DNA of 64,000 nucleotides from Phycisphaerae bacterium (GTDB taxonomy: Bacteria > Planctomycetota > Phycisphaerae > UBA1845 > Fen-1342): positions 92,438 to 156,437 of the forward strand of contig JAUIEC010000001.1 in assembly GCA_030428945.1 (NCBI GenBank). The letters are read 5' to 3'. The notes below the pieces were generated by a model, which did not search any database, was not told where the DNA came from, and worked only from the letters and a program-made list of their open reading frames with translations. Position numbers and translations under genes: made by a program. The number at the start of each line of letters is the position of its first letter. Position 1 is the first letter of the stretch. This document shows, piece after piece, positions 44,776-53,552 of the stretch.

Positions 44776-44877
44776 CCGTGAAAAAGTGAAGGCGTGAATG
44801 GGTGAAAGAGGGAAGAACGTCGCGAAACCGCCCTCTTTCACTCCTTCACATTTTCACCTTTTCACGGCCTTGCTAGC
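44776..44877. repeat. Inverted pair of GTGAA octamer arrays between convergent genes
   Basis: Left arm 44776-44812 (GTGAAAAAGTGAAGGCGTGA start) and right arm 44841-44877 are 37 nt long and 31 of 37 bases match in reverse complement. Each arm has a GTGAA every 8 nt. Each convergent gene (sppA and the kinase) thus has the purine-rich array downstream in its own direction. Confidence 0.8.
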
Positions 44878-44901
44878 TCATTTGCATCCGTCAAACACGA
44901 C

Positions 44902-46143
44902 CTAGGTCGAGAGCACAATGATGTTGATCACGATGCTGACAGCCGCCACGGCGCCCAGCAGGGCCACCAGCCAGATCGGCGGGCCGGAGCGGCGGATCAC
45001 GTAGGTCTGCTGCACTTCCTGCGTCTCGCCCTCGGCCAGGCCGGCGAAGGTGTCGTGATCCAGGCTCGTCTCGGCGTACCGCGGCGGCTTGCCCGCCAGC
45101 AGGCAGTCGATGTCCTCGATCATGTCCTTGCAGTTCTGGTACCGGTCGGCCGGCTTCTTGGCCATCATCTTCTCGATCACGGCCGCACAGCCCGAGGTGA
45201 GCTGCATGTTGATGTGATCCGGCGGCGTCAGTTGTTCCTTCAGATGCTTGTGCATCACGGCGACCGGCGTCGGACCTTCGAACGGCACCCGGCCGGTCAT
45301 CATGTGATAGAACGTCGCGCCCAGCGAGTAGATGTCCGCCCGCACGTCGATCGTCACCTCGCCGCGAATCTGCTCCGGGCTGATGTAGTACGGCGTGCCG
45401 TACGCCCGGCCGGCTTCGGCGATGGCGGCCTCGACATCGGACACGGCCCGCGCCAGGCCCATGTCGGCCAGTTTCACGACGCCGTCCGGCGTGATCATGA
45501 TGTTCTTCGGCTTGACGTCGCGGTGGATGATGTCGCGCTCGTGGGCGTGCTGCAGGGCCTGGCCGACCTGCCGGATCAGACGCAGGGCGTCCTCTTCCTT
45601 GAAGGTCTCGCCGTCCGCGATCGTGTCGTAGACCGTGTTCCCCTCGACGAACTCCATCACGAAGTAGTGATAGCCGCCCGCCTCGCCGACATCGATCGCC
45701 TGCACGATGTTGTTGTGGCTCAGCGCCGCGGCCGCCTTCCCCTCGCGATAGAACCGTTCGACGAATTCCGGGTTCAGGCTGAGTCGCTTGGGCAGGACCT
45801 TGACGGCCACTGTCCGGTCGAGGCTGACCTGCTTGGCCTTGTAGACCACGGCCATCGCCCCGGCCCCGATCTTCTTGCGGAGCTGATAACCGGGAATCTG
45901 CTGGGCCGGCCGCCCGCCGGAGTCTTCGCTGTTGCCCTGGAGGCGGTCGAGCTGGGTGCGGGTCAGGAAGCCCATTTCGACGAGGATTTCGCTGAGGGTC
46001 TGGCGTTTGCCCTTCTCGCCCAGGGCCTTCTGCCGGTCGATCGCCGAAGCCAGCTCATCCTGCGAGACCAGGCTGCTTTCGCAGGCCAGCCGCCCGAGCT
46101 GGCTGTCTTCGGTCGAGGATGCGATCTGCGCGCGTTCGTTCAA
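44902..46143 (-). CDS. Membrane-anchored Ser/Thr kinase with a GspE_N/MshEN-like N-terminus
   Basis: A 413-residue kinase. Residues 14-70 (GRLACESSLVSQDELASAID, then LSEILVEMGFLTRTQLDRL) show the repeat pattern of MshEN/GspE N-terminal domains. The kinase domain (86-345) has GAGAMAVV, K115 in VAVK, the catalytic HRD at 207-209 and DMG (227-229, replacing DFG). A transmembrane helix is at 390-411 (WLVALLGAVAAVSIVINIIV). The C-terminus has only a short tail after the helix. All catalytic residues are present. It is isolated. Confidence 0.9.
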   Translation of the reverse strand: MNERAQIASSTEDSQLGRLACESSLVSQDELASAIDRQKALGEKGKRQTLSEILVEMGFLTRTQLDRLQGNSEDSGGRPAQQIPGYQLRKKIGAGAMAVVYKAKQVSLDRTVAVKVLPKRLSLNPEFVERFYREGKAAAALSHNNIVQAIDVGEAGGYHYFVMEFVEGNTVYDTIADGETFKEEDALRLIRQVGQALQHAHERDIIHRDVKPKNIMITPDGVVKLADMGLARAVSDVEAAIAEAGRAYGTPYYISPEQIRGEVTIDVRADIYSLGATFYHMMTGRVPFEGPTPVAVMHKHLKEQLTPPDHINMQLTSGCAAVIEKMMAKKPADRYQNCKDMIEDIDCLLAGKPPRYAETSLDHDTFAGLAEGETQEVQQTYVIRRSGPPIWLVALLGAVAAVSIVINIIVLST

Positions 46144-46302
46144 CGGTGGGCTCCGCTGGTCATCAAAATAGCTTAGTCTCGTGATTGTAGGCAGTTACCG
46201 GAAGTCCGTTCAAGTTGCCGCTTCCAGTAGCGCAAATCCTACCGCGCGGCCGGGCCCCATGCCAGATTAACCGGGAAACACCTCTCCCCCCTTCAAAAGA
46301 CT

Positions 46303-46840
46303 GTGGCACAGGCGTCCCGCCTGTGATTCAAGGGAGGAAGGAATCAAACGGTGCCGGTGGCACAGGCGTCCGCCTGTGATTCAAGGGAGGATGCATTCAA
46401 ACGGTGGCACTGCTCCTGGCTCGTGGCTTGTGCTGTGTGGAGCCAGTACAGCCCGCGGCGGTTCCCAGCCCCCCCAGAAAAACAGAGACTGTGGCACAGG
46501 CGTCCCGCCTGTGATTCGAGGGAGGAAGCATTCAAACGGTGGCACTGCTCCCGGCTCGCGGCTTGTACTGTGTGGAGCCAGTTCAGCCCGCGGCGTTCCC
46601 AGCCCCCCCCAAAAAAACAGAGACTGTGGCACAGGCGTCCCGCCTGTGATTCAAGGGAGGAGGCATTCAAACGGTGGAACTGCTCCTGGCTCGTGGCTTG
46701 TACTGTGTGGAGCCAGTACAGCCCGCGGCGTTCCCAGCCCCCCAAAAACAGAGACTGTGGCACAGGCGTCCCGCCTGTGATTCAAGGGAGGAAGCATTCA
46801 AACGGTGCCGGTGGCAAAGGCGTCTCGCCTGTGATTCGAG
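46303..46840. repeat. Hairpin repeat cluster 4 with a ~133-nt tandem unit
   Basis: Six copies of GTGGCACAGGCGTCCCGCCT (or near variants) in one orientation. From 46357 the copies begin every 134, 135 and 131 nt (46357, 46491, 46626, 46757) with conserved DNA between them (ATTCAAACGGTGGCACTGCT, TGTGTGGAGCCAGTACAGCC). The copy at 46357 has a deleted C; the last copy (46809) is changed. Confidence 0.88.
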
Positions 46841-46889
46841 GGTGGAAGGGATCAGGCTCCGCCGGTGCAAGCCGACCGCCAGGAGCAAG

Positions 46890-48983
46890 TCATTCGCCCA
46901 GCAGATCCCCGGCCGACGACAGCGCTACAGCGGCCGCCCGCAGTTGTTTCTCCAGCAGGTCCGCTTCGCGTCGCAGCCAGTCCTCGTCGCGGGCGTCGAT
47001 CGCGGCCCGGATTCCCGGCAGACGCATCTCGGCGTAGCCGCCGCCGCCCGCCAGTCCGAAAACCAGGTTCTGATAGAACGGCGTCGGGTCCTCGCCCGCC
47101 TGGCCGCGGGTCAGCAGCGGACCGACGCGCCGCAGCGCAGCGTTGATCCGGGCGACCGTCCCGGCGGGCAACCGCCCCAGGTCGCAAGTCTCCAGCGCCT
47201 GCCGCAGAGCGCCCGCCCGCGTCGCGAACGCGGCCTGTGCCTCGGCGATCCGATCCAGCGTCGCCGCGCACCCCGGCCAGTCCCGGCCGGCCTCGCGGGT
47301 GGCCGCCAGTTCCGATTCGAGAATCTCGGCGTAGCGGACGTGATCCAGCGGCAGCACATCGGCGTTCGCCAGGCGCAGCAGCAGGGCGGCCGTGACGGCG
47401 GCGTTGGCACCGTGCCGGCGATAGTCGGGATCGCCGAAGCGCTCCATCCAGTCGGGCGTGTCGTACCGCGAGTGATAGATGCCCTGCCGTCCGCCGAATC
47501 CGTGGCTCGAAACCGGCAGGCCCAGGTGCAGGAAGAACGGCGCGTGATCCGAACCACCGCCCGGCACGCCCGGCTTGAGCGGCTTGTCGGCCGAGACGCG
47601 CTCGAAGATCGACTGATCGGGATGCTCCGGATGCGGCACCACCCGCGTCACGTCCAGCAGCACCTCCTGCAGGGAGGGACTGGCCGAGGCGTTGAAGTTC
47701 CTGCCGGTCACGACCATGTCCTGGTTCAGGTACGCGACCGCGTGCTGTCGCAGCGCGTCGCGATTCTGCTCGACCCATTCGGCGCTGCCGATGATGCCCC
47801 ACTCTTCGGCGTCCCAGGTCGCGAAGATCAGCGTCCGCCGCGGACGCTTGCCCTGCCTCGCCAGTTCGCCGCAGATCCGGGCCGCCTCGACCACGATCGA
47901 ACTGCCGGCCACGTTGTCGGCCGACCCGGCGCACCAGGCGTCGCGGTGTCCGCCGACGAGGATCCACTCGTCGGGAAACTCGGTACCGTCGATGCGGCCG
48001 AACGTGTTCCAGACGGTGCGGTACTGCTCGTCGCGTTCGATCTTCAGGCGTGCTTCGGTCGGTCCGGGGCCCAGGTGGTAGCGGAACGGCAGGGCGCCCT
48101 GCCAGGCCTGCGGGACTTCGTCACCGCCGAGGTCGCGCAGCAGTTCGACGGCCACGTCGTAGCTGATCGGCACGCTGGGGATCTTCGGCAGGTCCTCGGA
48201 CTCGCCGGGTGGCAGGCGCCGGGCGCCGGGGACCGAGGCGTAGCCGGGCGTGGTCGGATCGCCGGGGGCGCCGAACTTGACGGTGCCGCGCTGCACGCCG
48301 CGCGGGTTCCGCATCGGGCCGTCGGGATAGCTGTCGCCCTTGAAGTAGCCGTCGTCGCGCGGGTCGGAGTAGATCAGGCACGCGACCGCGCCACGCTGCT
48401 GCACGTTGCGGACCTTCTGCCCGCGGTACAGGTTGCCGTAGCGGGCCAGGGCGACCCGGCCGGCCAGGTCGATCCCGCGGGCCTGCAGCGCGTCCAGGTC
48501 CTCCTCGCGCCCGTAGTTGACGTAGACCACCTCGCCGGACGCATCTCCGGCGGCGGCGTAGCCGTGGCTGATCGGCAGGGGATTGGCGGCCGTGGTCTGG
48601 TCGATGCCGGGCAGCGGCGGTTCGTCGATCTCGAGCAGCAGGTACCCGGGCGCGGTGCGTTCGAGCGTCACCCGGGTGGTGAAGGGCAGAAAGATCTCGA
48701 AGGCGGCCACGTCGGTCGCCAGGCCGGCTTTCGCCATCTCGGCCAGGACGAAGTCGCGGGTCTCGGCCTGGGCAGGGGTCCCGGCGACGTGGGGCCGGGC
48801 GGCGAGGGTCCGGGCGACGCGGGCGATGCCGGCCAGGTCGACCATCTGGCAGACCTGCTGTTCCAGTTGCCGCTGGTCTTCGGCCCGGTCGGTTCGGTAT
48901 CCGCGGTAATCGGGTTCCTCGGCGAGGCCGGGGATGGCCAGCATGGCGGTCAGTGCGATTCGCGGCAGGTTTCGTGGCAGCAT
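46890..48983 (-). CDS. M28-type zinc peptidase (glutamate carboxypeptidase II-like)
   Basis: A 697-residue exported peptidase. After a leader (LPRIALTAMLAIPGLAEE) come a PA domain (about 150-270), the M28 domain with the zinc site pattern GGHRDAWCAGSADNVAGSS, DAEEWGIIGS (catalytic Glu pair), NQDMV and the final histidine in IYHSRYDTPDW, and a helical C-terminal dimerisation domain. The ATG at 48983 follows GGAG; the longer frame runs through a palindromic repeat. It cleaves C-terminal residues from peptides; specificity is unknown. Confidence 0.93.
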   Translation of the reverse strand: MLPRNLPRIALTAMLAIPGLAEEPDYRGYRTDRAEDQRQLEQQVCQMVDLAGIARVARTLAARPHVAGTPAQAETRDFVLAEMAKAGLATDVAAFEIFLPFTTRVTLERTAPGYLLLEIDEPPLPGIDQTTAANPLPISHGYAAAGDASGEVVYVNYGREEDLDALQARGIDLAGRVALARYGNLYRGQKVRNVQQRGAVACLIYSDPRDDGYFKGDSYPDGPMRNPRGVQRGTVKFGAPGDPTTPGYASVPGARRLPPGESEDLPKIPSVPISYDVAVELLRDLGGDEVPQAWQGALPFRYHLGPGPTEARLKIERDEQYRTVWNTFGRIDGTEFPDEWILVGGHRDAWCAGSADNVAGSSIVVEAARICGELARQGKRPRRTLIFATWDAEEWGIIGSAEWVEQNRDALRQHAVAYLNQDMVVTGRNFNASASPSLQEVLLDVTRVVPHPEHPDQSIFERVSADKPLKPGVPGGGSDHAPFFLHLGLPVSSHGFGGRQGIYHSRYDTPDWMERFGDPDYRRHGANAAVTAALLLRLANADVLPLDHVRYAEILESELAATREAGRDWPGCAATLDRIAEAQAAFATRAGALRQALETCDLGRLPAGTVARINAALRRVGPLLTRGQAGEDPTPFYQNLVFGLAGGGGYAEMRLPGIRAAIDARDEDWLRREADLLEKQLRAAAVALSSAGDLLGE

Positions 48984-49015
48984 GGGCGGTTCTCCAGCGG
49001 CAGATCCTCGCCGCA

Positions 49016-49077
49016 AAAAAAGGGGACAGCCACGTGGCTGTCCCCCTTTTTGTCCACGTGGCTGTCCCCTTTTATCC
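49016..49077. repeat. Palindrome family C, copies 1 and 2
   Basis: A 24-bp perfect palindrome centred on CCACGTGG (GGGGACAGCC then its complement) at 49022-49045, flanked by poly-A on the left and poly-T on the right, followed by a partial copy at 49051-49071. It could act as a bidirectional terminator. Confidence 0.85.
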
Positions 49078-49210
49078 CGCAGCACATCCTCGCCGCTGCG
49101 GACGCGAAATGCGAGATCCCGGGAGATTTTGCTGGGAAAGGCCGCGTTCTTAGCGATAATCACTAAGTAAGTCTGCTTGCGTAGCGGACTTCCTGAGTGA
49201 AGGATCGTTG

Positions 49211-50365
49211 ATGGCTCGGTCGACCGGTCAATATCAGGTGATCAGCCTGCGGGACGAGCCTGTCCGAGCCTTCGTCCCGTTCCCGCTTCCGCCCACGGCT
49301 CCCGAACTCGTCGTCGAAGCACGGATTGCCGCTCTCCTGACCGAAGCGGAGGCGGCCGTCCGTGAGCTCAATCTGGCCGCGAGCCTGGTCCCGAGCAGCG
49401 ACTGGTTCCTGTACGGCTTCGTTCGCAAGGAAGCGGTGCTGACTTCGCAGGTCGAGGGGACGCAGGCGACGCTGCAGGACGTGCTGGCGTTTGAGGCGAC
49501 GCAGCAATCCGATCGCCCGGAGGATGTCCGCGAGGTCTGCAACTACGTCGAGGCGATCACGTACGCGCGCGGTCAACTGGCCGATCCGGCCGGTCTGCCG
49601 CTCAGCACGCGTCTGTTGTGCGCGGTGCATCGGATCCTGATGCAGGGTGCCCGGGGGGCCGACAAGCAGCCCGGCGAAATCCGTCGCAGTCAGAACTGGA
49701 TCGGTGGAACGCGCCCGGGCAACGCCCGCTTCGTTCCGCCGCCGCCCGGCGAGGTTGGCCCCGCGCTTGGCGCGTTGGAGCAGTGGATTCACGGCGATGA
49801 TCCGCTGCCGCCGCTGATCCGGGCGGGTCTTGCGCATGTTCAGTTCGAGACGATCCACCCGTTTCTGGATGGCAACGGGCGGATCGGGCGCATGCTCGTG
49901 GCGCTGCTCGTTGAGCACTGGGGACTGCTGGATCAGCCGTTGCTGTGCCTGAGTGTTGCGATCCGTCAGTGGCAGCGCGAGTACTACAACCGCCTGAGCG
50001 CCGTTCGGACGGAGGGTGACTGGGAGGGCTGGACGGAGTTCTTTCTGGATTGCGTTCGGATCGCGGCGCGCGAGGGTGTCTCGGTCGCACGCGAGTTGAA
50101 CGCGTTGCGGCAGCGTGACCGGGATCGGCTCCTGCGCGAGTCGAGCGCAACCGTGGCGGCGATCCGATTGTTTGAACTGCTGCCCGAACACCCGATGGTC
50201 ACAGCGCAGCGCGTGGCCGAACTGCTGCGCACAACCGCCCCGACAGCGCGAAAGGCGATCGAGTTGCTCGTCAGGCTCGGTATTCTGAACGAGACCACCG
50301 GAAGAGAGCGCGACCGGGTCTACGCGTATCGGGAGTACCTGCAGATTCTGGCGGGTGACGCCTAA
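49211..50365 (+). CDS. Fic-domain AMPylase-type protein with N-terminal inhibitory motif
   Basis: A 384-residue protein of the Fic family, enzymes that attach AMP to target proteins. The Fic motif HPFLDGNGRIGR starts at H216. An inhibitory helix lies at residues 74-90 with TSQVEG (T78-x-x-x-E82-G83), the class II, self-inhibited type. The C-terminus (about 315-380) is a winged helix (AQRVAELLRTTAPTARKAIE). It is bounded by palindromes of family C and has no antitoxin-like partner. Start at 49211 with GAAGGA upstream. Target unknown. Confidence 0.93.
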   Translation: MARSTGQYQVISLRDEPVRAFVPFPLPPTAPELVVEARIAALLTEAEAAVRELNLAASLVPSSDWFLYGFVRKEAVLTSQVEGTQATLQDVLAFEATQQSDRPEDVREVCNYVEAITYARGQLADPAGLPLSTRLLCAVHRILMQGARGADKQPGEIRRSQNWIGGTRPGNARFVPPPPGEVGPALGALEQWIHGDDPLPPLIRAGLAHVQFETIHPFLDGNGRIGRMLVALLVEHWGLLDQPLLCLSVAIRQWQREYYNRLSAVRTEGDWEGWTEFFLDCVRIAAREGVSVARELNALRQRDRDRLLRESSATVAAIRLFELLPEHPMVTAQRVAELLRTTAPTARKAIELLVRLGILNETTGRERDRVYAYREYLQILAGDA

Positions 50366-50369
50366 GAAA

Positions 50370-50395
50370 GGGGGACAGCCACGTGGCTGTCCCCC
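50370..50395 (+). terminator. Palindrome family C copy 3, acting as fic terminator
   Basis: GGGGGACAGCC/GGCTGTCCCCC arms around ACGT, 5 nt after the fic TAA. It is followed by four A, not U, so termination is a guess; the palindrome itself is clear. Confidence 0.5.
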
Positions 50396-50434
50396 AAAAT
50401 CCGCTGGTGGGTCCACCACGCTAGACTCGACGTC

Positions 50435-51298
50435 ATGACCTACTCCATACTGCGAGCGATGTTAACATCGCCGGATGGAGACTGCGTCTTGCGCCTGTAT
50501 TTGGATACCCATATCTACGACCACCTGACGAATCCTGATCACGCCTACGCTGACTTCCTGGCTCCGCTTCTCAAAGCGGTTCTGACAGACCGCGTGCAAG
50601 TCTTCGGTTCGTGTGAGCACTTGGAGGAGTTTGCCGCGGTCAGGTCCAGGGACGCCAAGCGGTTCACTGCGGTAATGCACTCTTTCCAAGACTTGGTGCG
50701 CTATCGTCTGCTGCGAGGTCGCCACCAAATCCTCCAACTCGAGTTGAACAAGGGGCAACCTCTTAGCGAGACGGAGGCGCGCATGCCCGCGTCAGAACGC
50801 ATCAATCTCTTGCAGGGCTGGCATAGGCTCGGCGGACTCGAGAGGCACGTGAAAGACCACAAGACCGACTACGCCGACGAAATGAACCAGACCGGGGCCG
50901 ATGTTGTGGCGCGTATCGAAGAGCGGATGAACCTTCCGGAAGCACGAAAAGCCGTTCGGGACAACTTGCCTGTCACGATCGACGACGTCTCAGCGTTTCA
51001 AGCTGGCGGGCACACGATGAACCCTCAACTACCGGCGCAGACGGCGCTAGTCACTTACCTTCTAGCGCAAGCCAAAAGGCAATTGGCCAACCAGAAGCGC
51101 GTTCGACCGAGCAACTCGCACGATCACAGCCACTACGTCTACGCAGCCGTTACGAAGGCGACGCTCATCACCGACGATCGCGAATTCACGCGCACGGCGG
51201 CATTAGACCAGACGGGTGTCGTAACCGTCCGACCCGGAACCAGCCTGGCCGAGATACTCAGAAAACGGAGGGACAGCCACGTGGCTGTCCCTGATTAG
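50435..51298 (+). CDS. PIN-like nuclease-domain protein
   Basis: A 287-residue protein. It begins RLYLDTHIYDHL (D24) and has acidic residues at E61/E64 (CEHLEEFAAV), D230 (NSHDHSHYVYAA) and D247/D248 (LITDDREF), the layout of PIN metal-dependent nucleases with an inserted helical segment of about 140 residues. Base composition is lower in GC than its neighbours. Its last nine residues (RDSHVAVPD) are encoded by a family C palindrome. The start is the ATG at 50435; in-frame ATG/TTG at about 50459 and 50489 are possible. Not recognised as a named family. Confidence 0.55.
   Translation: MTYSILRAMLTSPDGDCVLRLYLDTHIYDHLTNPDHAYADFLAPLLKAVLTDRVQVFGSCEHLEEFAAVRSRDAKRFTAVMHSFQDLVRYRLLRGRHQILQLELNKGQPLSETEARMPASERINLLQGWHRLGGLERHVKDHKTDYADEMNQTGADVVARIEERMNLPEARKAVRDNLPVTIDDVSAFQAGGHTMNPQLPAQTALVTYLLAQAKRQLANQKRVRPSNSHDHSHYVYAAVTKATLITDDREFTRTAALDQTGVVTVRPGTSLAEILRKRRDSHVAVPD
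51269..51292. repeat. Palindrome family C, copy 4
   Basis: AGGGACAGCC/GGCTGTCCCT arms around ACGT. It lies inside the 3' end of the PIN-like gene and closes the 49.0-51.3 kb island. Confidence 0.85.
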
Positions 51299-51309
51299 CA
51301 GACGAGAGC

Positions 51310-51486
51310 CTATTGTGCACGCTGGGGTCGCTCGCCGGTTCCGTCCGCGTAGTACGGATCCGACCAGTCAACCTCGATGCCCCACCCTTCATCGTAAACC
51401 GTCGCGCCGAGACTCAGGGCCAAAGCCTGCAGAAGATGCAGGCTGCCGTCCGTGGCGTCGGAAAGGTTGATGCCGGCTTCGCTCAT
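51310..51486 (-). CDS. Small acidic hypothetical protein, 58 aa
   Basis: A short ORF on the minus strand, MSEAGINLSDATDG at the start and ending GTGERPQRAQ, with many acidic residues and a hydrophobic middle (LHLLQALALSLGATVYDEGW). Codon use resembles the neighbourhood. The start is inside a GCAAGTAA-type array and has no SD, so translation is doubtful unless coupled to lipA just upstream in the same direction. No function assigned. Confidence 0.4.
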   Translation of the reverse strand: MSEAGINLSDATDGSLHLLQALALSLGATVYDEGWGIEVDWSDPYYADGTGERPQRAQ

Positions 51487-51525
51487 GCACTTGCTTACGT
51501 GCTGACCTGCTTACTTGCTCACTTC
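51487..51525. repeat. Octamer array after lipA
   Basis: TTGCTTAC/CTGCTTAC units (GCAAGTAA type on the lipA strand), touching the lipA stop at one end and the 58-aa ORF start at the other. Confidence 0.75.
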
Positions 51526-52410
51526 CTGTGCAAAGAGCGTCTCAGCAAAATAGCTGCTCCGCACGAACGGGCCGCTCGCGACCGCTTCGAAGCCGATCTC
51601 GCGGGCGATGTCGGCCAGTTCGTCGAACTCTTCCGGCGGGTAGTAACGTTCGACCGGCAGGTACTTCGAATCGCCGGGCTGCAGGTACTGGCCGATCGTC
51701 AGCATGTCGCAGCCGTGGGCGTGCAGGTCGCGGAGCGTCTCGACGATCTCGTCCTTGTTCTCGCCCAAACCGACCATGATGCCGCTCTTGGTCACCATCT
51801 GCGGGGCGATCTTCTTGACGGTCTGCAGAACGCCCAGCGTCCGCTCGTAGCGGGCGGCCGGCCGGGCTTTCTTCTGCAGGCGCTTCACGGTCTCGATGTT
51901 GTGGTTGTAGACCTCGGGGCGGGCCGCGACCACGATCCGGATCAGGTCCTCGCGCCCGTGGAAGTCGGGGACCAGCACCTCGATCGTCGACTCCGGCAGT
52001 CTCTCGCGGGTCGCCGTGATGCAGTTCGCGAAGTGCGTCGCGCCCTCGTCCGGCAGATCGTCGCGGGCCACGCTCGTGATCACGACGTGCCGCAGGCCCA
52101 GGTGCGCGGCCGCCTCGGCCAGGCGCTCGGGTTCGTCCGGTTCGGGCGGTTGCGGCTTCTTGGTGCCGACCGCGCAGAAGCCGCAGCGGCGGGTGCATTC
52201 GTCGCCCAGGATCATGAAGGTGGCCGTGCCGCGCGACCAGCATTCGGTCAGGTTCGGGCAGCGGGCCTCGACGCAGACGGTGTTGAGCTTCAGCCCGTTG
52301 ACCAGCTCCCGCGTCTTCAGCATGTCCGCGGTCGGCATCGGCCGCTTCAGCCACGGCGGCAACCGCCGGCGAGGCCGGGCCGCATCCAGGATCGGAAGTG
52401 TGTTGCTCAC
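51511..52410 (-). CDS. lipA: Lipoyl synthase LipA
   Basis: A 299-residue radical SAM enzyme that inserts two sulfurs into octanoyl groups on lipoyl domains. The auxiliary cluster cysteines are in CVEARCPNLTEC, the radical SAM cluster in CTRRCGFC, and the C-terminal VRSSY matches the conserved RSSY ligand. The GTG at 52410 has GAGGG upstream; the longer frame has no support. No lipB is adjacent. The frame is intact. Confidence 0.97.
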   Translation of the reverse strand: MSNTLPILDAARPRRRLPPWLKRPMPTADMLKTRELVNGLKLNTVCVEARCPNLTECWSRGTATFMILGDECTRRCGFCAVGTKKPQPPEPDEPERLAEAAAHLGLRHVVITSVARDDLPDEGATHFANCITATRERLPESTIEVLVPDFHGREDLIRIVVAARPEVYNHNIETVKRLQKKARPAARYERTLGVLQTVKKIAPQMVTKSGIMVGLGENKDEIVETLRDLHAHGCDMLTIGQYLQPGDSKYLPVERYYPPEEFDELADIAREIGFEAVASGPFVRSSYFAETLFAQEVSK

Positions 52411-52585
52411 GGGACCCTCTTCTGTGCCATCGCGACGCCCCCGATTCCGCCCACGGGAACGTGCCACGCGTTCGGGCGGTGCCTGCGGGCCAGGACGCCT
52501 CGGCGGAGCGTGCCGCCCTCTCTATCGGCGGCGACGGACCCCGGATTCTAGCACAAACCGCGTGCAACCGGGCGGGGCGTCCGTC

Positions 52586-53497
52586 TCACCCTTTGACCTT
52601 CTCGCCGGAGGTCGGCCGGGGACGGCGGCCGCGGCGGGCGTGTTCCATCAGGAAGCTGACCCGCTCGTCGGCGTCCGGGCCGATGGTCTTCCGCAGCACG
52701 GCCCGGGCGTCGGCGAGGGGCGTTCGGCGGGTCAGGTGGGTCAGGACGATCCGTTCGTTGTTGAGCTTCGGCAGCACGTCGCGCAAATCGTTGATGTGCA
52801 TATGGTTGCCGGAGCGGGCCCGGGTCCGGTGCTCGTCGGTGACGAACGTGCACTCCAGCACCAGGACCTTCGCGTTCCGGACGTGATCCAGGTCCAGGAA
52901 GCTGCCCGGGCCGGTGTCGCCGCTGTAGGCCACCAGCGGAATCTCGACCCGCCGCGTGATCTCGACGCCCTGTTTCTTGAGTTCGACGATCTGCGGGCCG
53001 GTCAGGCTGCTGTACTCCTCCAGCAGTTTGCGTCGCGTCTCGATCGCTGCGAAGCCGAGGGCGTGGACCGGCGCCCGTCCGCGGCCGCGTCCGGGGTGGT
53101 GTACGTGAAAGGGGCGCACGAGCAGGTCGCGGCGGAGTTCGATGTCCTCGTCGGGTCGGGCGGGCCGGACGTTGGCCTTGGGTCGATGTCCGTCGATTTC
53201 GCCCCAGATGCGGAGGAGGTCCTCGATCGGGGGGACGAGGGGTTCGGGAGCGTAAACGGTTCCGACGGGGGCATCGATGAACATGCGCTGGGAGAAGTAG
53301 TAGGCGAGTCCGGCGGCGTGATCCATGTGACCGTGGGACAGGAAGATGTTGTCGACGGTGAGGGTCTCGCGGGGTGCCCGGCCGATGTCGAAGGTCAGGT
53401 TGAGTTCGGGGGCGACGACGTAGGTTTCCTCCCCCGCGAGGGAAAACCCGCGGAGATGAATTCCGTCGTGCTGAAAATCGGCTAGGGGCTTTGCCAT
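52586..53497 (-). CDS. MBL-fold hydrolase, RNase Z-like
   Basis: A 303-residue metallo-beta-lactamase-fold protein. The zinc motif is SHGHMDHAAG (H55, H57, D59, H60), with other ligands probably in VAYSGDTGPGS and VLTHLTRR. The order resembles RNase Z/ElaC-type tRNA 3' processing enzymes and cyclic-nucleotide phosphodiesterases. The ATG at 53497 is chosen because the upstream part of the frame has no support. It is divergent from nrdR. Confidence 0.8.
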   Translation of the reverse strand: MAKPLADFQHDGIHLRGFSLAGEETYVVAPELNLTFDIGRAPRETLTVDNIFLSHGHMDHAAGLAYYFSQRMFIDAPVGTVYAPEPLVPPIEDLLRIWGEIDGHRPKANVRPARPDEDIELRRDLLVRPFHVHHPGRGRGRAPVHALGFAAIETRRKLLEEYSSLTGPQIVELKKQGVEITRRVEIPLVAYSGDTGPGSFLDLDHVRNAKVLVLECTFVTDEHRTRARSGNHMHINDLRDVLPKLNNERIVLTHLTRRTPLADARAVLRKTIGPDADERVSFLMEHARRGRRPRPTSGEKVKG

Positions 53498-53552
53498 GCG
53501 GCCTTTATACCAAGGCCCTCCGAGAAAGTCTGCGGCTTGGGGTGTTTTTGGT

